A stretch of DNA of 64,000 bases from Brevibacillus panacihumi W25 (GTDB lineage Bacteria > Bacillota > Bacilli > Brevibacillales > Brevibacillaceae). A program made the translations under genes and the position numbers. Shown here piece by piece: positions 14,731-22,349 of this stretch (its first letter is position 1; each line of letters starts with the position of its first letter). The notes under the pieces were generated by a model, which saw only the letters and a program-made list of their open reading frames with translations, made no database searches and was not told the origin of the DNA. The stretch covers positions 1-64,000 of the forward strand of contig NZ_KI629782.1 in NCBI RefSeq assembly GCF_000503775.1. Reading direction: 5' to 3'.

Positions 14731-16998
14731 CTACTTTACTCCAAGGACGGCTTGCCTAACATACTTACCCGTTAACGAGGAAACGCAATGAATACTTTCT
14801 TTCGGTATGCCTTCAAACATGACTTTGCCCCCTTCGTCTCCCGCTCCAGGTCCGAGATCGATCATCCAGTCGGCTTGACAGATCACTTGCAGATTATGCT
14901 CGATTACGATCACGGTAGAGCCTCTATCAACGAGCCGATTCATCAGGCGGATTAGCACCTCTACATCTGACATGTGAAGCCCGGTGGTCGGCTCGTCCAG
15001 CACATAAAGGGTTCCGTTGCCCTCCAGCTCCGCTGCCAGCTTGATCCGCTGCAGCTCGCCTCCTGATAAAGTACTAAGCGGCTGCCCCAACGACAAATAA
15101 CCGACGCCTACCTCTTTCAGTCTTGTAAGCGCTGATACTACTTCATCCTCATGAAAAAAGTGGAGCGCTTCTTCAACGGTCATGGCCAAGATGTCTCCAA
15201 TGTTTTTTCCGCGAAAGCGATAAGACAGAACCTGCTGCGTATAACGCATTCCCTGACAAGCCTCACAGATGCTGGCGACTGTATCCATAAAGGCAAAATC
15301 AGTATAGATGGTCCCCAAGCCCTTGCAATGAAGACAAGCCCCCTGCGAGTTGAAGCTGAACAGGGAAGCACTCACGAGGTTTTCCCTCGAAAACAAATTT
15401 CTGATGGCGTCGAATATATCCAAATAGGTGGCCAGATTGGAGCGGTTGGACGCCCCGATTGCTCCTTGATCGATGAGGATCGCGTCCGGATAAAACTTCG
15501 GGAGCACTTGACGGATCAAGGTGCTTTTTCCCGATCCTGCCACTCCGGTCACGACCGTCAGTGCGCCGGTAGGAATGCGAATGCTGACATCCTTCAAATT
15601 ATTTAGGGCCGCATGCTCGATAGGAAGCCAACCTGCAGGCTTTCTAACCTCGCTTTTGAATGTGGGTTTACGGTTCATGCATACGGCTGTCAAGGTCTCG
15701 GCGGACACCATCTGCTGCAAGCTTCCTTCGAATATGACGTTTCCGCCCCTTGTTCCGGCGTATGGCCCCATCTCAATGATATGATCGGCAATTGCGATGA
15801 CATCAGGGTCATGCTCAACGACCAACACCGTGTTACCTTTATCCCGTAGCTGTATCAGCAGCCGGTTGATTGTGTGGACATCGTGCGGATGAAGGCCGAT
15901 ACTCGGCTCGTCGAAAATATACAGCAAATCGCTCAAGCTGCTCCCGAGCTGACGCACCATCTTGATCCGCTGCGATTCGCCGCCAGACAGACTGGACGTT
16001 TCGCGATTCAGGCTCAGATACCCGAGCCCGACCACCTGCAAATAGGCAAGACGTTTTGCGATCGCTTCTGTAACAGTTTGCGCATCTGGCTCGCGGATCG
16101 AACGAATGAATTCGATCAGCTCGCTGATTTGCATGGCTGCGCAATCGGCGAGGTTTTTCCCGTTTATTTTGCATGACAACACCTGCGGGTTCAAACGACC
16201 GCCACGGCAGGAAGGACACATTTCCTCGGTCATGATGTGATCGATCGCTTCCTTGTACCTCGCAGCGTCTCTCGAATCCTTGTTTAAAAACGTGCGCTTG
16301 ATACGCGGAACTACACCTTCATATAGGGACGTCGGCGGCCAATCCTTCGTCGGATGTGCAGGCTTGAATCCGGTTTTATACAGGAGCGTATCCATTTCAT
16401 CTTCTGTATAGTCCTTCAATTTCTTGTCGTTATCGAATAGGCCGGTGCTCACATATCTCTTCCACCGGAAGTCTCCTGGCCTGAAGGTTGGGAACAAAAT
16501 GGCCCCTTCATTCAGCGATTTCTCCCGGTCAATCAGCCGATCGATGTTGACTGCTTTCGACTTGCCCAAGCCTTCGCATTCCGGACACATCCCCTGGGGG
16601 TTATTAAAGGAAAATACGTCAGCATAACCGACGAAAGGAATGCCGAAACGGGAAAACAAAAGCCGCAGCAGCGCATAAATATCTGTGACCGTCCCGACCG
16701 TGGATCTTGCGTTGCCTCCAATTCTTTTCTGGTTCATGACGATAACCGCCGGCAAACATTCAATGGCATCTACCTCCGGCTGTCCGTACTGCGGAAGCCG
16801 ATTGCGGATAAAGCTGGAGTACGTCTCATTCAATTGCCGCTGCGATTCTGCCGCGATCGTATCGAAGACGATCGCGGATTTGCCGGAACCCGATACGCCT
16901 GCAAATACCGTAATCCGCTTCTTGGGGATGGTTACATTGATTCCCTTCAGATTTTTTTCCCTCGCACCGATGACACGAATGGCATCCTCTTTTTGCAT
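14731..16998 (-). CDS. uvrA2: UvrA paralogue (UvrA2 type, no UvrB-binding domain)
   Basis: A twin-ABC ATPase of the UvrA family. It has two Walker A motifs (GVSGSGKSAI near residue 36; GVAGSGKSTL), two signatures (SLSGGESQRIKM; TLSGGELQRIKL), Walker B segments (LLYIFDEPSIGLHP; TLYVLDEPTTGLH) and zinc-ligand pairs (CPECEGLG, CPSCRGG, CLHCKGLG, CEACQG). At 755 residues it is about 200 shorter than housekeeping UvrA. The stretch after RSTVGTVTDIYALLRLLFSR runs straight on without the UvrB-binding insertion. Such UvrA2/DrrC-type proteins are linked to tolerance of DNA-binding drugs rather than to standard excision repair. It is divergent from a WYL regulator, with an operator between them. Confidence 0.9.
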   Translation of the reverse strand: MQKEDAIRVIGAREKNLKGINVTIPKKRITVFAGVSGSGKSAIVFDTIAAESQRQLNETYSSFIRNRLPQYGQPEVDAIECLPAVIVMNQKRIGGNARSTVGTVTDIYALLRLLFSRFGIPFVGYADVFSFNNPQGMCPECEGLGKSKAVNIDRLIDREKSLNEGAILFPTFRPGDFRWKRYVSTGLFDNDKKLKDYTEDEMDTLLYKTGFKPAHPTKDWPPTSLYEGVVPRIKRTFLNKDSRDAARYKEAIDHIMTEEMCPSCRGGRLNPQVLSCKINGKNLADCAAMQISELIEFIRSIREPDAQTVTEAIAKRLAYLQVVGLGYLSLNRETSSLSGGESQRIKMVRQLGSSLSDLLYIFDEPSIGLHPHDVHTINRLLIQLRDKGNTVLVVEHDPDVIAIADHIIEMGPYAGTRGGNVIFEGSLQQMVSAETLTAVCMNRKPTFKSEVRKPAGWLPIEHAALNNLKDVSIRIPTGALTVVTGVAGSGKSTLIRQVLPKFYPDAILIDQGAIGASNRSNLATYLDIFDAIRNLFSRENLVSASLFSFNSQGACLHCKGLGTIYTDFAFMDTVASICEACQGMRYTQQVLSYRFRGKNIGDILAMTVEEALHFFHEDEVVSALTRLKEVGVGYLSLGQPLSTLSGGELQRIKLAAELEGNGTLYVLDEPTTGLHMSDVEVLIRLMNRLVDRGSTVIVIEHNLQVICQADWMIDLGPGAGDEGGKVMFEGIPKESIHCVSSLTGKYVRQAVLGVK

Positions 16999-17039
16999 GG
17001 GGCCTCTCCTCCTCTTGCTATTCGTAAAAAATAGTATAC

Positions 17040-17074
17040 GCTTAAAACATGTCAGTAACTGTCATGTTTTAAGC
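17040..17074. promoter_or_regulatory. Perfect 12-bp inverted repeat between uvrA2 and the WYL regulator
   Basis: GCTTAAAACATG (17040-17051) is exactly inverted as CATGTTTTAAGC (17063-17074) with an 11-base spacer. It sits in the 91-base divergent space, immediately before the ribosome binding site of the regulator gene and 41 bases from the uvrA2 start. This is the natural binding site for the regulator and could control both genes. Confidence 0.8.
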
Positions 17075-17089
17075 GGAGGAGCGAATCTT

Positions 17090-18043
17090 ATGAACAAAGC
17101 CAAACTTTTGTTTGACCTGATCCTGTATGTCAATACGAAACGCAGATTTACCGCGCAGGATGTCGCACATGAATTCGGCATTTCCGTACGGACTGCGCAC
17201 AGGTATCTTGCAGATATTGGCGACATGGGGGTTCCGATCTATACGGAACCAGGCAGAGGCGGCGGTTACCGGGTACTGAACAACCGGACGCTGCCGCCGA
17301 CCATGTTTGACGAGGAGGAAGCTTTTGCTGTTTTTTTCGCTTTTCAGGCATTGAAGTATTATCAATCGCTTCCCTTTGACATCCACATAGGTTCCGTCTT
17401 CGCAAAACTGTACGCGAGCCTGGCCGACGATATGAAAAGAAAAGTAGACCGCCTTGATTCGGTTTTAGCCTTTTGGAATCAGAAAAGAAGCGTTTCCTCC
17501 CCATTTTTGAAAGAAATTATGGAAGCAGCCATCGCTCATGAGCTGCTTTCCATCGAATACGTGTCGAAGTCGGGAAATACCGTGAGAAAAGTGGCTCCAG
17601 TCGGCATCTACGCCTATGATGGCTTCTGGTACATGCCTGCATTTGATCCGTTTTATGACCAAATCCGATTGTTTCGGACTGACCGGATTGTCTGGATGGA
17701 ACGAACACAGCAAACGTTCACTCAGCAAATCCCTCTGTCTGATTGGCTAGACCGTTATACGGCACAAACGCCGAAAAAACCCGTTCGCATCTATGTAGAG
17801 CTAACGCAGGAAGGTTTGAGGCAATGCCGCAGCCAGCCTTGGCTGGAGCCTCACATCGTGATGGTCAACCCACAACAAGGCTACGTGGAGACCGTGATTG
17901 ACCAAGAGGATTGGGATTTCGTCTCCGATTATTTTTTCCAGCTGGGAACTGCTGTCAAAGTAATCGAGCCCCGCGAGATGGTGGATCGTATTCGCAAGCA
18001 AGCCCAGGAGCTCGCTCATCATTACGCTTCGGATGAGATGTAA
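17090..18043 (+). CDS. HTH and WYL domain transcriptional regulator
   Basis: A 317-residue regulator of the YafY/WYL type. The N-terminus carries a winged helix-turn-helix (RRFTAQDVAHEFGISVRTAH, then RYLADIGDMGVPIYTEPGRG). From about residue 140 a WYL ligand-sensing domain follows (LLSIEYVSKSGNTVRKVAPV, FWYMPAFDPFYDQIRLFRTD) and then the C-terminal extension. WYL domains bind nucleic acid or small ligands and often report DNA damage. I used the ATG at 17090, 9 bases after GGAGGA. The inverted repeat directly upstream and the divergent uvrA2 gene make a local autoregulated switch likely. Confidence 0.9.
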   Translation: MNKAKLLFDLILYVNTKRRFTAQDVAHEFGISVRTAHRYLADIGDMGVPIYTEPGRGGGYRVLNNRTLPPTMFDEEEAFAVFFAFQALKYYQSLPFDIHIGSVFAKLYASLADDMKRKVDRLDSVLAFWNQKRSVSSPFLKEIMEAAIAHELLSIEYVSKSGNTVRKVAPVGIYAYDGFWYMPAFDPFYDQIRLFRTDRIVWMERTQQTFTQQIPLSDWLDRYTAQTPKKPVRIYVELTQEGLRQCRSQPWLEPHIVMVNPQQGYVETVIDQEDWDFVSDYFFQLGTAVKVIEPREMVDRIRKQAQELAHHYASDEM

Positions 18044-18295
18044 CGCCCCCTCCCCTTCCAAGACCCTTTGAATACATAGCCGTCCAGCAAAATGGTGATC
18101 CTATCTCACAATATCCGAAATATGGATCCAACCCAATCGCCAGTCAGAACGATGTTGTATAACTTTATCGTCAAGTAGTAATTGCTTCCCACTCGATTCG
18201 GTATAGCAGGCTGCTTGTTCCCAAATCTACAGAATAACGGGATGGAAAGAAGAACAAGCTAACACAGTCTAATCATGTTTAAACAGGAGGATCCT

Positions 18296-18643
18296 ATGAA
18301 TATGAATCTGTTTTCGAATTCGCAATCTCTTTCCACTCAACTTGCACAGTGCGAACAGCTCATCCAGCAACTAGCACAACAAACCCAACAAGCATCGATG
18401 AAATATCAACAGCTGCTGCAGCAAGAACAACGAAATGCGGAGCAGCTGGAGCAGTTGGCTCAACGCGAACGTCAAGCTGCCCAAATGATCCAAACCGCCC
18501 TCCAGGGTCACCAGACAGCCTTGCAGCAATTGCAGCAGATTTCGAACCTCTGCAATCAGATGGCAAGCAGCGCTTCCCGTACTGTTACCGGCTTTGCTCA
18601 ACCGAATCAACAAAACACTGGATTCTCTGTTTTCCATCAGTAA
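18296..18643 (+). CDS. Gln-rich coiled-coil protein of unknown function
   Basis: A 115-residue protein that is mostly one long coiled coil very rich in Gln (QLAQCEQLIQQLAQQTQQA, LLQQEQRNAEQLEQLAQRER, LQGHQTALQQLQQISNLCNQ). It ends in a flexible tail (TGFAQPNQQNTGFSVFHQ). No known family is recognised, though small Gln-rich coil proteins occur among spore proteins of Bacillota. I chose the ATG at 18296, which follows an AGGAGGATCCT site. An in-frame ATG seven codons earlier lies before that site. It is transcribed alone and followed by a good terminator. Confidence 0.8.
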   Translation: MNMNLFSNSQSLSTQLAQCEQLIQQLAQQTQQASMKYQQLLQQEQRNAEQLEQLAQRERQAAQMIQTALQGHQTALQQLQQISNLCNQMASSASRTVTGFAQPNQQNTGFSVFHQ

Positions 18644-18692
18644 TCGGCTATACCATCGAATCCAATAGAAGAAATTCGCTGCCATAAGGGTG

Positions 18693-18729
18693 AAAAAACG
18701 CATCGAGTCAATGACTTTGATGCGTTTTT
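18693..18729 (+). terminator. Rho-independent terminator
   Basis: AAAAAACGCATC pairs with GATGCGTTTTT across a 14-base loop, about 50 bases after the coiled-coil gene. Confidence 0.9.
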
Positions 18730-18814
18730 AAAATAACGCTTTTTCTCCTATATCCTTCCATTCGGACTGTTGTTATAGTTAAGTAAAAATGAGTTCATCC
18801 AATGGAGGAGAGAA

Positions 18815-20281
18815 ATGGTAATGCGAAAGCTACCCATTCTATTTTTGGCCGCCGCACTTCTTTTGTCTGCTTCAGGCTGCAGCGAAGCAGTTCCGCAAGC
18901 AACTCAGACCGAAGCAACCGCTATCCCCTCACCCTCTTCGACATCTGCATCAGCAGAAAGCCCTGCACCTGCATTGCCCAAACCTCCTATTGCCTTGGAA
19001 GAGATTCTTTCCTACGAAGAACCGGCAGGGCTTTTTGCAGGGAGCAATTATGATGAATCGAGGGTAAAAGCTGAACTGGACAAGATGTCGAAAGGTATGG
19101 CCGACGAGGAGATCTACGCCAGACTTTTGCAGCTGATTGGCGAGAATTATCAACAGGAAAAAGGTACGTTCGACCGACTGGAGCAAATCAATTACAGACA
19201 GGCTCTTCTGTCTATCGATCCTGCAGATCCGGCTTCTGCGCCGCCGACGGAAAGAAAGATGAATATCGAGGTCTTGCTGGACGCAAGCGGGAGCATGGCG
19301 GGAAAGGTAAACGGCGGGGTCAAGATGGAGCTCGCGAAGAAATCCATTCAAGACTTTTTGGCTAGCAGCTCCCAGCAATCAAATGTGGGGCTCCGCGTTT
19401 TTGGGCACAAAGGCTCAGGAGCGGATAAAGATAAAGCCCTCTCGTGTGCGCAAACCGAGCTGGTATACCCGCTCGGAGGCTATGATGCCGCTAGATTCCA
19501 AAACTCGCTGCAAAGCTTTGGCCCCAAAGGCTGGACTGGTATTGCCACTGCTCTTGAAGCTGCGCGGGATGATCTGAAAAACGTTCACAGTGAAGGGGCC
19601 GAGACGATTATCTATCTGGTGACGGATGGCATTGAAACTTGCGGTGGCAACCCGGTGGAAGTAGCTAAATCACTTCATGAGTTCGATTTGCAGGCTGTGG
19701 TCAATGTGATCGGCTTTGATGTCGATGATGAAGCGCAGCGTCAGCTCAAGGCTGTGGCCGAAGCGGGCGGCGGTACCTACACCACCGTGAAGGATAAAAA
19801 AGCGTTGGAACAGGTATTTCAAAAATATCTGGAGGAATTGTACAAGGAGAACAGCAATTGGATGCAAAAGGCTATCGATGACGTGTGGACTCAGTACGAG
19901 ACCGAGGAACAAGAACTTATCGATACCCGAAAACAGATGCTGAACAAGGTATCAGCCGAATATGACCGGTTGCAAGCAGCCGTCGCCTATATGCGGGAAA
20001 AGGACTTGCTGGAAAAGAAGCAAAAGTCAAAGCTTCTCACCTGGATCGATGACCGATGGCTGGATTTGAGCACGTATGCGGATAACCGCTGGGAGGATCT
20101 CGGGAACAGGATGGATACGGAATGGATCGATGCTTCTCAGGAAGTGGAGCATCGCTGGATGGAAAATGGACAGCTCCTTGACTCTAAATCCGGAAAAATC
20201 GCCCTACGGATCCCGAGCCTTCGTGTACCGAAAATACGTGTCAAACCACTGCGAATCAAGCCGATTCGAACCGATTTTTAA
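18815..20281 (+). CDS. VWA-domain lipoprotein with C-terminal hendecad Trp repeats
   Basis: An exported lipoprotein: hydrophobic leader, then the lipobox LSASGC (Cys at about residue 22) and a Ser/Pro/Ala linker. Residues about 145-340 form a von Willebrand factor A domain with a metal-binding MIDAS (EVLLDASGSMAG, GWTGIATALEA, IYLVTDGIETCGG). It resembles the YwmC/YwmD proteins of Bacillus, whose role is not established. After a coiled coil (residues about 345-410) come four 11-residue units with one Trp each (DDRWLDLSTYA, DNRWEDLGNRM, DTEWIDASQEV, EHRWMENGQLL). A basic tail rich in I-P/V-K patterns follows (SLRVPKIRVKPLRIKPIR). GGAGGAG precedes the ATG. A shared terminator follows. Confidence 0.88.
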   Translation: MVMRKLPILFLAAALLLSASGCSEAVPQATQTEATAIPSPSSTSASAESPAPALPKPPIALEEILSYEEPAGLFAGSNYDESRVKAELDKMSKGMADEEIYARLLQLIGENYQQEKGTFDRLEQINYRQALLSIDPADPASAPPTERKMNIEVLLDASGSMAGKVNGGVKMELAKKSIQDFLASSSQQSNVGLRVFGHKGSGADKDKALSCAQTELVYPLGGYDAARFQNSLQSFGPKGWTGIATALEAARDDLKNVHSEGAETIIYLVTDGIETCGGNPVEVAKSLHEFDLQAVVNVIGFDVDDEAQRQLKAVAEAGGGTYTTVKDKKALEQVFQKYLEELYKENSNWMQKAIDDVWTQYETEEQELIDTRKQMLNKVSAEYDRLQAAVAYMREKDLLEKKQKSKLLTWIDDRWLDLSTYADNRWEDLGNRMDTEWIDASQEVEHRWMENGQLLDSKSGKIALRIPSLRVPKIRVKPLRIKPIRTDF

Positions 20282-20312
20282 AAAATTCGATCGGCATGTA
20301 GTATTCCATACC

Positions 20313-20357
20313 AAAAAAGGCCTGATGCTCTCTTTAAGAGATTTCATCAGGCCTTTT
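20313..20357. terminator. Bidirectional terminator between the VWA gene and the biosynthetic operon
   Basis: AAAAAAGGCCTGATG and CATCAGGCCTTTT form a 13-bp stem with a 17-base loop. It ends the VWA transcript and can also stop the leftward biosynthetic operon. A smaller hairpin closer to that operon (GGGTTC at 20461 and GAACCC at 20472) has no good T run. Confidence 0.9.
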
Positions 20358-20523
20358 CGCTTCCTATCTTCAAAACCGGGTCTGCATGAATGTTTATCTT
20401 ACCAGCTTTCGTGATAAATGAGTAGCATTGTAAATCTATGCCATTTTGCCAAGAAGGAAAGGGTTCGGTGTGAACCCTCCCCCTCTCTTCGACTTCCATG
20501 AGACAACTAGCAGGATGATCGTT

Positions 20524-21243
20524 TCATCTCGCGTGGTACGGGTACAGGGACGACAGGACAATTTCTTGTATGACACCGAGCACTTCTGCTGTCTGCTCAT
20601 GGATGAAAAAATGACCTCCGGGAAAGGAATAAAACTTGCAAGAATGACCGGAGACATGGGTCCATTCCCGGATGTACGCAGAAGTCGTCAGTGAGTCATG
20701 CAAGCCTGTCAAAATAGCGATCGGACACGTCACCTTGTTTCTTTTTATTTTGTGCCTGTATTCTTCTACCAACCGGAAGTCGTTTCGGATCACAGGTAAA
20801 AAGAGCTGTCTCATTTCTCGATCACGGGCGAGCTCTTCTGGTGTTCCCCCAAGGAGCATCAGCTCCGAAAGAAGATCATCGTCAGACAGCTGATGACGAA
20901 GCTTGTCCATGGCAGTGCCAGGTGCATTTTTTCCAGAGAAGATGGAGCATATTGGTTTTGGCAGCGCTACTTCTTCGATTCGGATGGTCAATTCGTATGC
21001 CAGCAAGGCACCCATGCTGTGTCCAAACAGCACATACGGCTCTCCATCGGCTAGCTGTTCTTGCATGAAAGGCAGCAAATCCTCCACGGCGTGATCCAAG
21101 GTTGGATAAAGGGGTTCGAGAAATCGCCTTCCTCTGCCTGCCAGCTCAACGGGAATAACTTCGATTTCTGGAGACAGATGCTTGCTCCAGGGGGAATAGA
21201 CATTCGCCGATGCACCAGCATACGGCAAACAAAACATTTTCAT
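20524..21243 (-). CDS. Type II thioesterase of the biosynthetic cluster
   Basis: A stand-alone alpha/beta-hydrolase that removes wrong or stalled acyl groups from carrier domains of NRPS/PKS lines. The start MKMFCLPYAGASANVYSPW is typical. The nucleophile is in FGHSMGALLAYE, the acid in LTGLHDSLT and the His in FPGGHFFIHEQ, at family positions. The length of about 240 residues is normal. The frame can also begin at the GTG at 21249, which overlaps the preceding stop. The ATG at 21243 has the better spacing to GGAGG. It is the last gene of the operon. With no TE-I domain visible in any synthetase here, it may also help release the product. Confidence 0.93.
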   Translation of the reverse strand: MKMFCLPYAGASANVYSPWSKHLSPEIEVIPVELAGRGRRFLEPLYPTLDHAVEDLLPFMQEQLADGEPYVLFGHSMGALLAYELTIRIEEVALPKPICSIFSGKNAPGTAMDKLRHQLSDDDLLSELMLLGGTPEELARDREMRQLFLPVIRNDFRLVEEYRHKIKRNKVTCPIAILTGLHDSLTTSAYIREWTHVSGHSCKFYSFPGGHFFIHEQTAEVLGVIQEIVLSSLYPYHAR

Positions 21244-21245
21244 GG

Positions 21246-22109
21246 TCACCTTTCCTCCCCTGCATAGGAATAGAAGCCTTTCCCCGTTTTGCGCCCGAGC
21301 AATCCCGCGTCCACCATTTTTCGCAGCAAGGGTGCCGCGCGATACTTCGGATCCTGATAGCTGTCGTACAGAACTCCGAGAGAATCAAGGACCGTATCCA
21401 ATCCAATCAGATCCGCTGTTTCTAACGGTCCCATTGGATGTCCGAAGCATTCTCGAAAAATGCGGTCGACCTCCTCGGGACGAGCAATCTGATCCATGAC
21501 GACAAAGACAGCTTCATTCATGAACAGATGAGAGATTCGGTTGGAAACAAAGCCGGGGTAGTCCTCCACCAGAATTGCCTCTTTGCCAAGCAGGGCCAGA
21601 AAGCGTCTGGCCTCTGCAATGGTTTCTTCCGAAGTGTAATAACCGCGTATGGCTTCCACAGTTGGTTTCAAAAATACCGGATTCATGAAGTGAATGCCGA
21701 TCACTTGATCCGGTCGTTTGGTCGCGGCTGCCACTTTCGTAATGGGAATACATGACGTATTGACGGCAAAGCAAACGTTTGGCGGGCAGATTTGATCAAG
21801 CTGATGATAAACGGCCTGCTTCACTGCCCAGTTTTCCGTGACGTTTTCAATAATAAATTCACAGTCCCTTACATCCTCGAGACAGGTCGTAAACCTGATC
21901 GAATCAAGTATGGGCTGTTGTTGGATTGGGGGGAGATTTTTTTTCAGCATGCGGGAGAAGCGAATGATTTGTTGAATCTCCTTCCTCGCCTCATCCAATA
22001 CTTCCTCTTCAAGATCGACAAGAACTGCATGGATGCCGTGCAATACAAGATCGGCCACAATCCCCCTGCCCATCGTCCCCGCTCCTACGACACCAATGGT
22101 ATGACTCAT
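21246..22109 (-). CDS. 3-hydroxyacyl-CoA dehydrogenase-type enzyme
   Basis: A 287-residue NAD-dependent dehydrogenase of the 3-hydroxybutyryl-CoA dehydrogenase family. The Rossmann motif is GVVGAGTMGRGI. Catalytic-region segments are NTSCIPITKVAAATKRPDQV, GIHFMNPVF and DYPGFVSNRI. The C-terminal domain ends GLLGRKTGKGFYSY. I chose the ATG at 22109, 8 bases after AAAGGA. The open frame upstream overlaps the end of the synthetase in another frame. In polyketide clusters, enzymes of this family act with a free ACP to oxidise hydroxyacyl-ACP on the way to unusual extender units such as hydroxy- or methoxymalonyl-ACP. The free ACP at 29513 makes that attractive here, but the companion FkbH- and acyl-CoA-dehydrogenase-type genes are not in the window. 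Confidence 0.85.
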   Translation of the reverse strand: MSHTIGVVGAGTMGRGIVADLVLHGIHAVLVDLEEEVLDEARKEIQQIIRFSRMLKKNLPPIQQQPILDSIRFTTCLEDVRDCEFIIENVTENWAVKQAVYHQLDQICPPNVCFAVNTSCIPITKVAAATKRPDQVIGIHFMNPVFLKPTVEAIRGYYTSEETIAEARRFLALLGKEAILVEDYPGFVSNRISHLFMNEAVFVVMDQIARPEEVDRIFRECFGHPMGPLETADLIGLDTVLDSLGVLYDSYQDPKYRAAPLLRKMVDAGLLGRKTGKGFYSYAGEER

Positions 22110-22123
22110 GTTGTTCATCCTTT

Positions 22124-22349
22124 CTATGTTTTTTCCTGCATCGCTGGTGTTTGCGTTTGCCATGCGTCCGTCAATGCCCCAAGCGTCCCGACCATATTGT
22201 CCGGCAACGACCGCAAGAGCATGATAAAGCTGTCTGCGATCCAATTCACAGTGGCCCTGTCGACGTACAGCTCGTTGTATTTGATCGAGAGTTCTAGTCG
22301 TTCGCTTGGAATCCCGTAGACGCGCAATGGAACATTGAAATGGACTCTG
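22124..22349 (-). pseudogene. Out-of-frame C-terminal end of the last condensation domain
   Basis: Directly after the stop codon of the final synthetase, the +1 frame continues with a recognisable end of a condensation domain: THNRVHFNVPLRVYGIPSER, then LELSIKYNELYVDRATVNWI, and ends in QEKT. Its TAG stop (22124-22126) runs straight into the AAAGGA ribosome binding site of the next gene. That is how an original synthetase stop would be placed. In-frame stops limit the frameshift to about 22350-22372. It may be a real mutation or a one-base sequence error. Confidence 0.8.

Noticed and set aside
16685-17089. An N-terminal extension of the WYL regulator back to 16685
   Set aside because: This part runs antisense through uvrA2 and includes the operator. 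The ribosome binding site GGAGGA is at the ATG at 17090.
22110-22244. An N-terminal extension of the hydroxyacyl-dehydrogenase from an upstream start at 22244
   Set aside because: The extension lies inside the condensation-domain tail in another frame and has no ribosome binding site. AAAGGA before the ATG at 22109 fits.
22124-22327. A separate small gene starting with TTG at 22327
   Set aside because: Its sequence is the continuation of the condensation domain, so it is the tail of a frameshifted synthetase, not its own gene.
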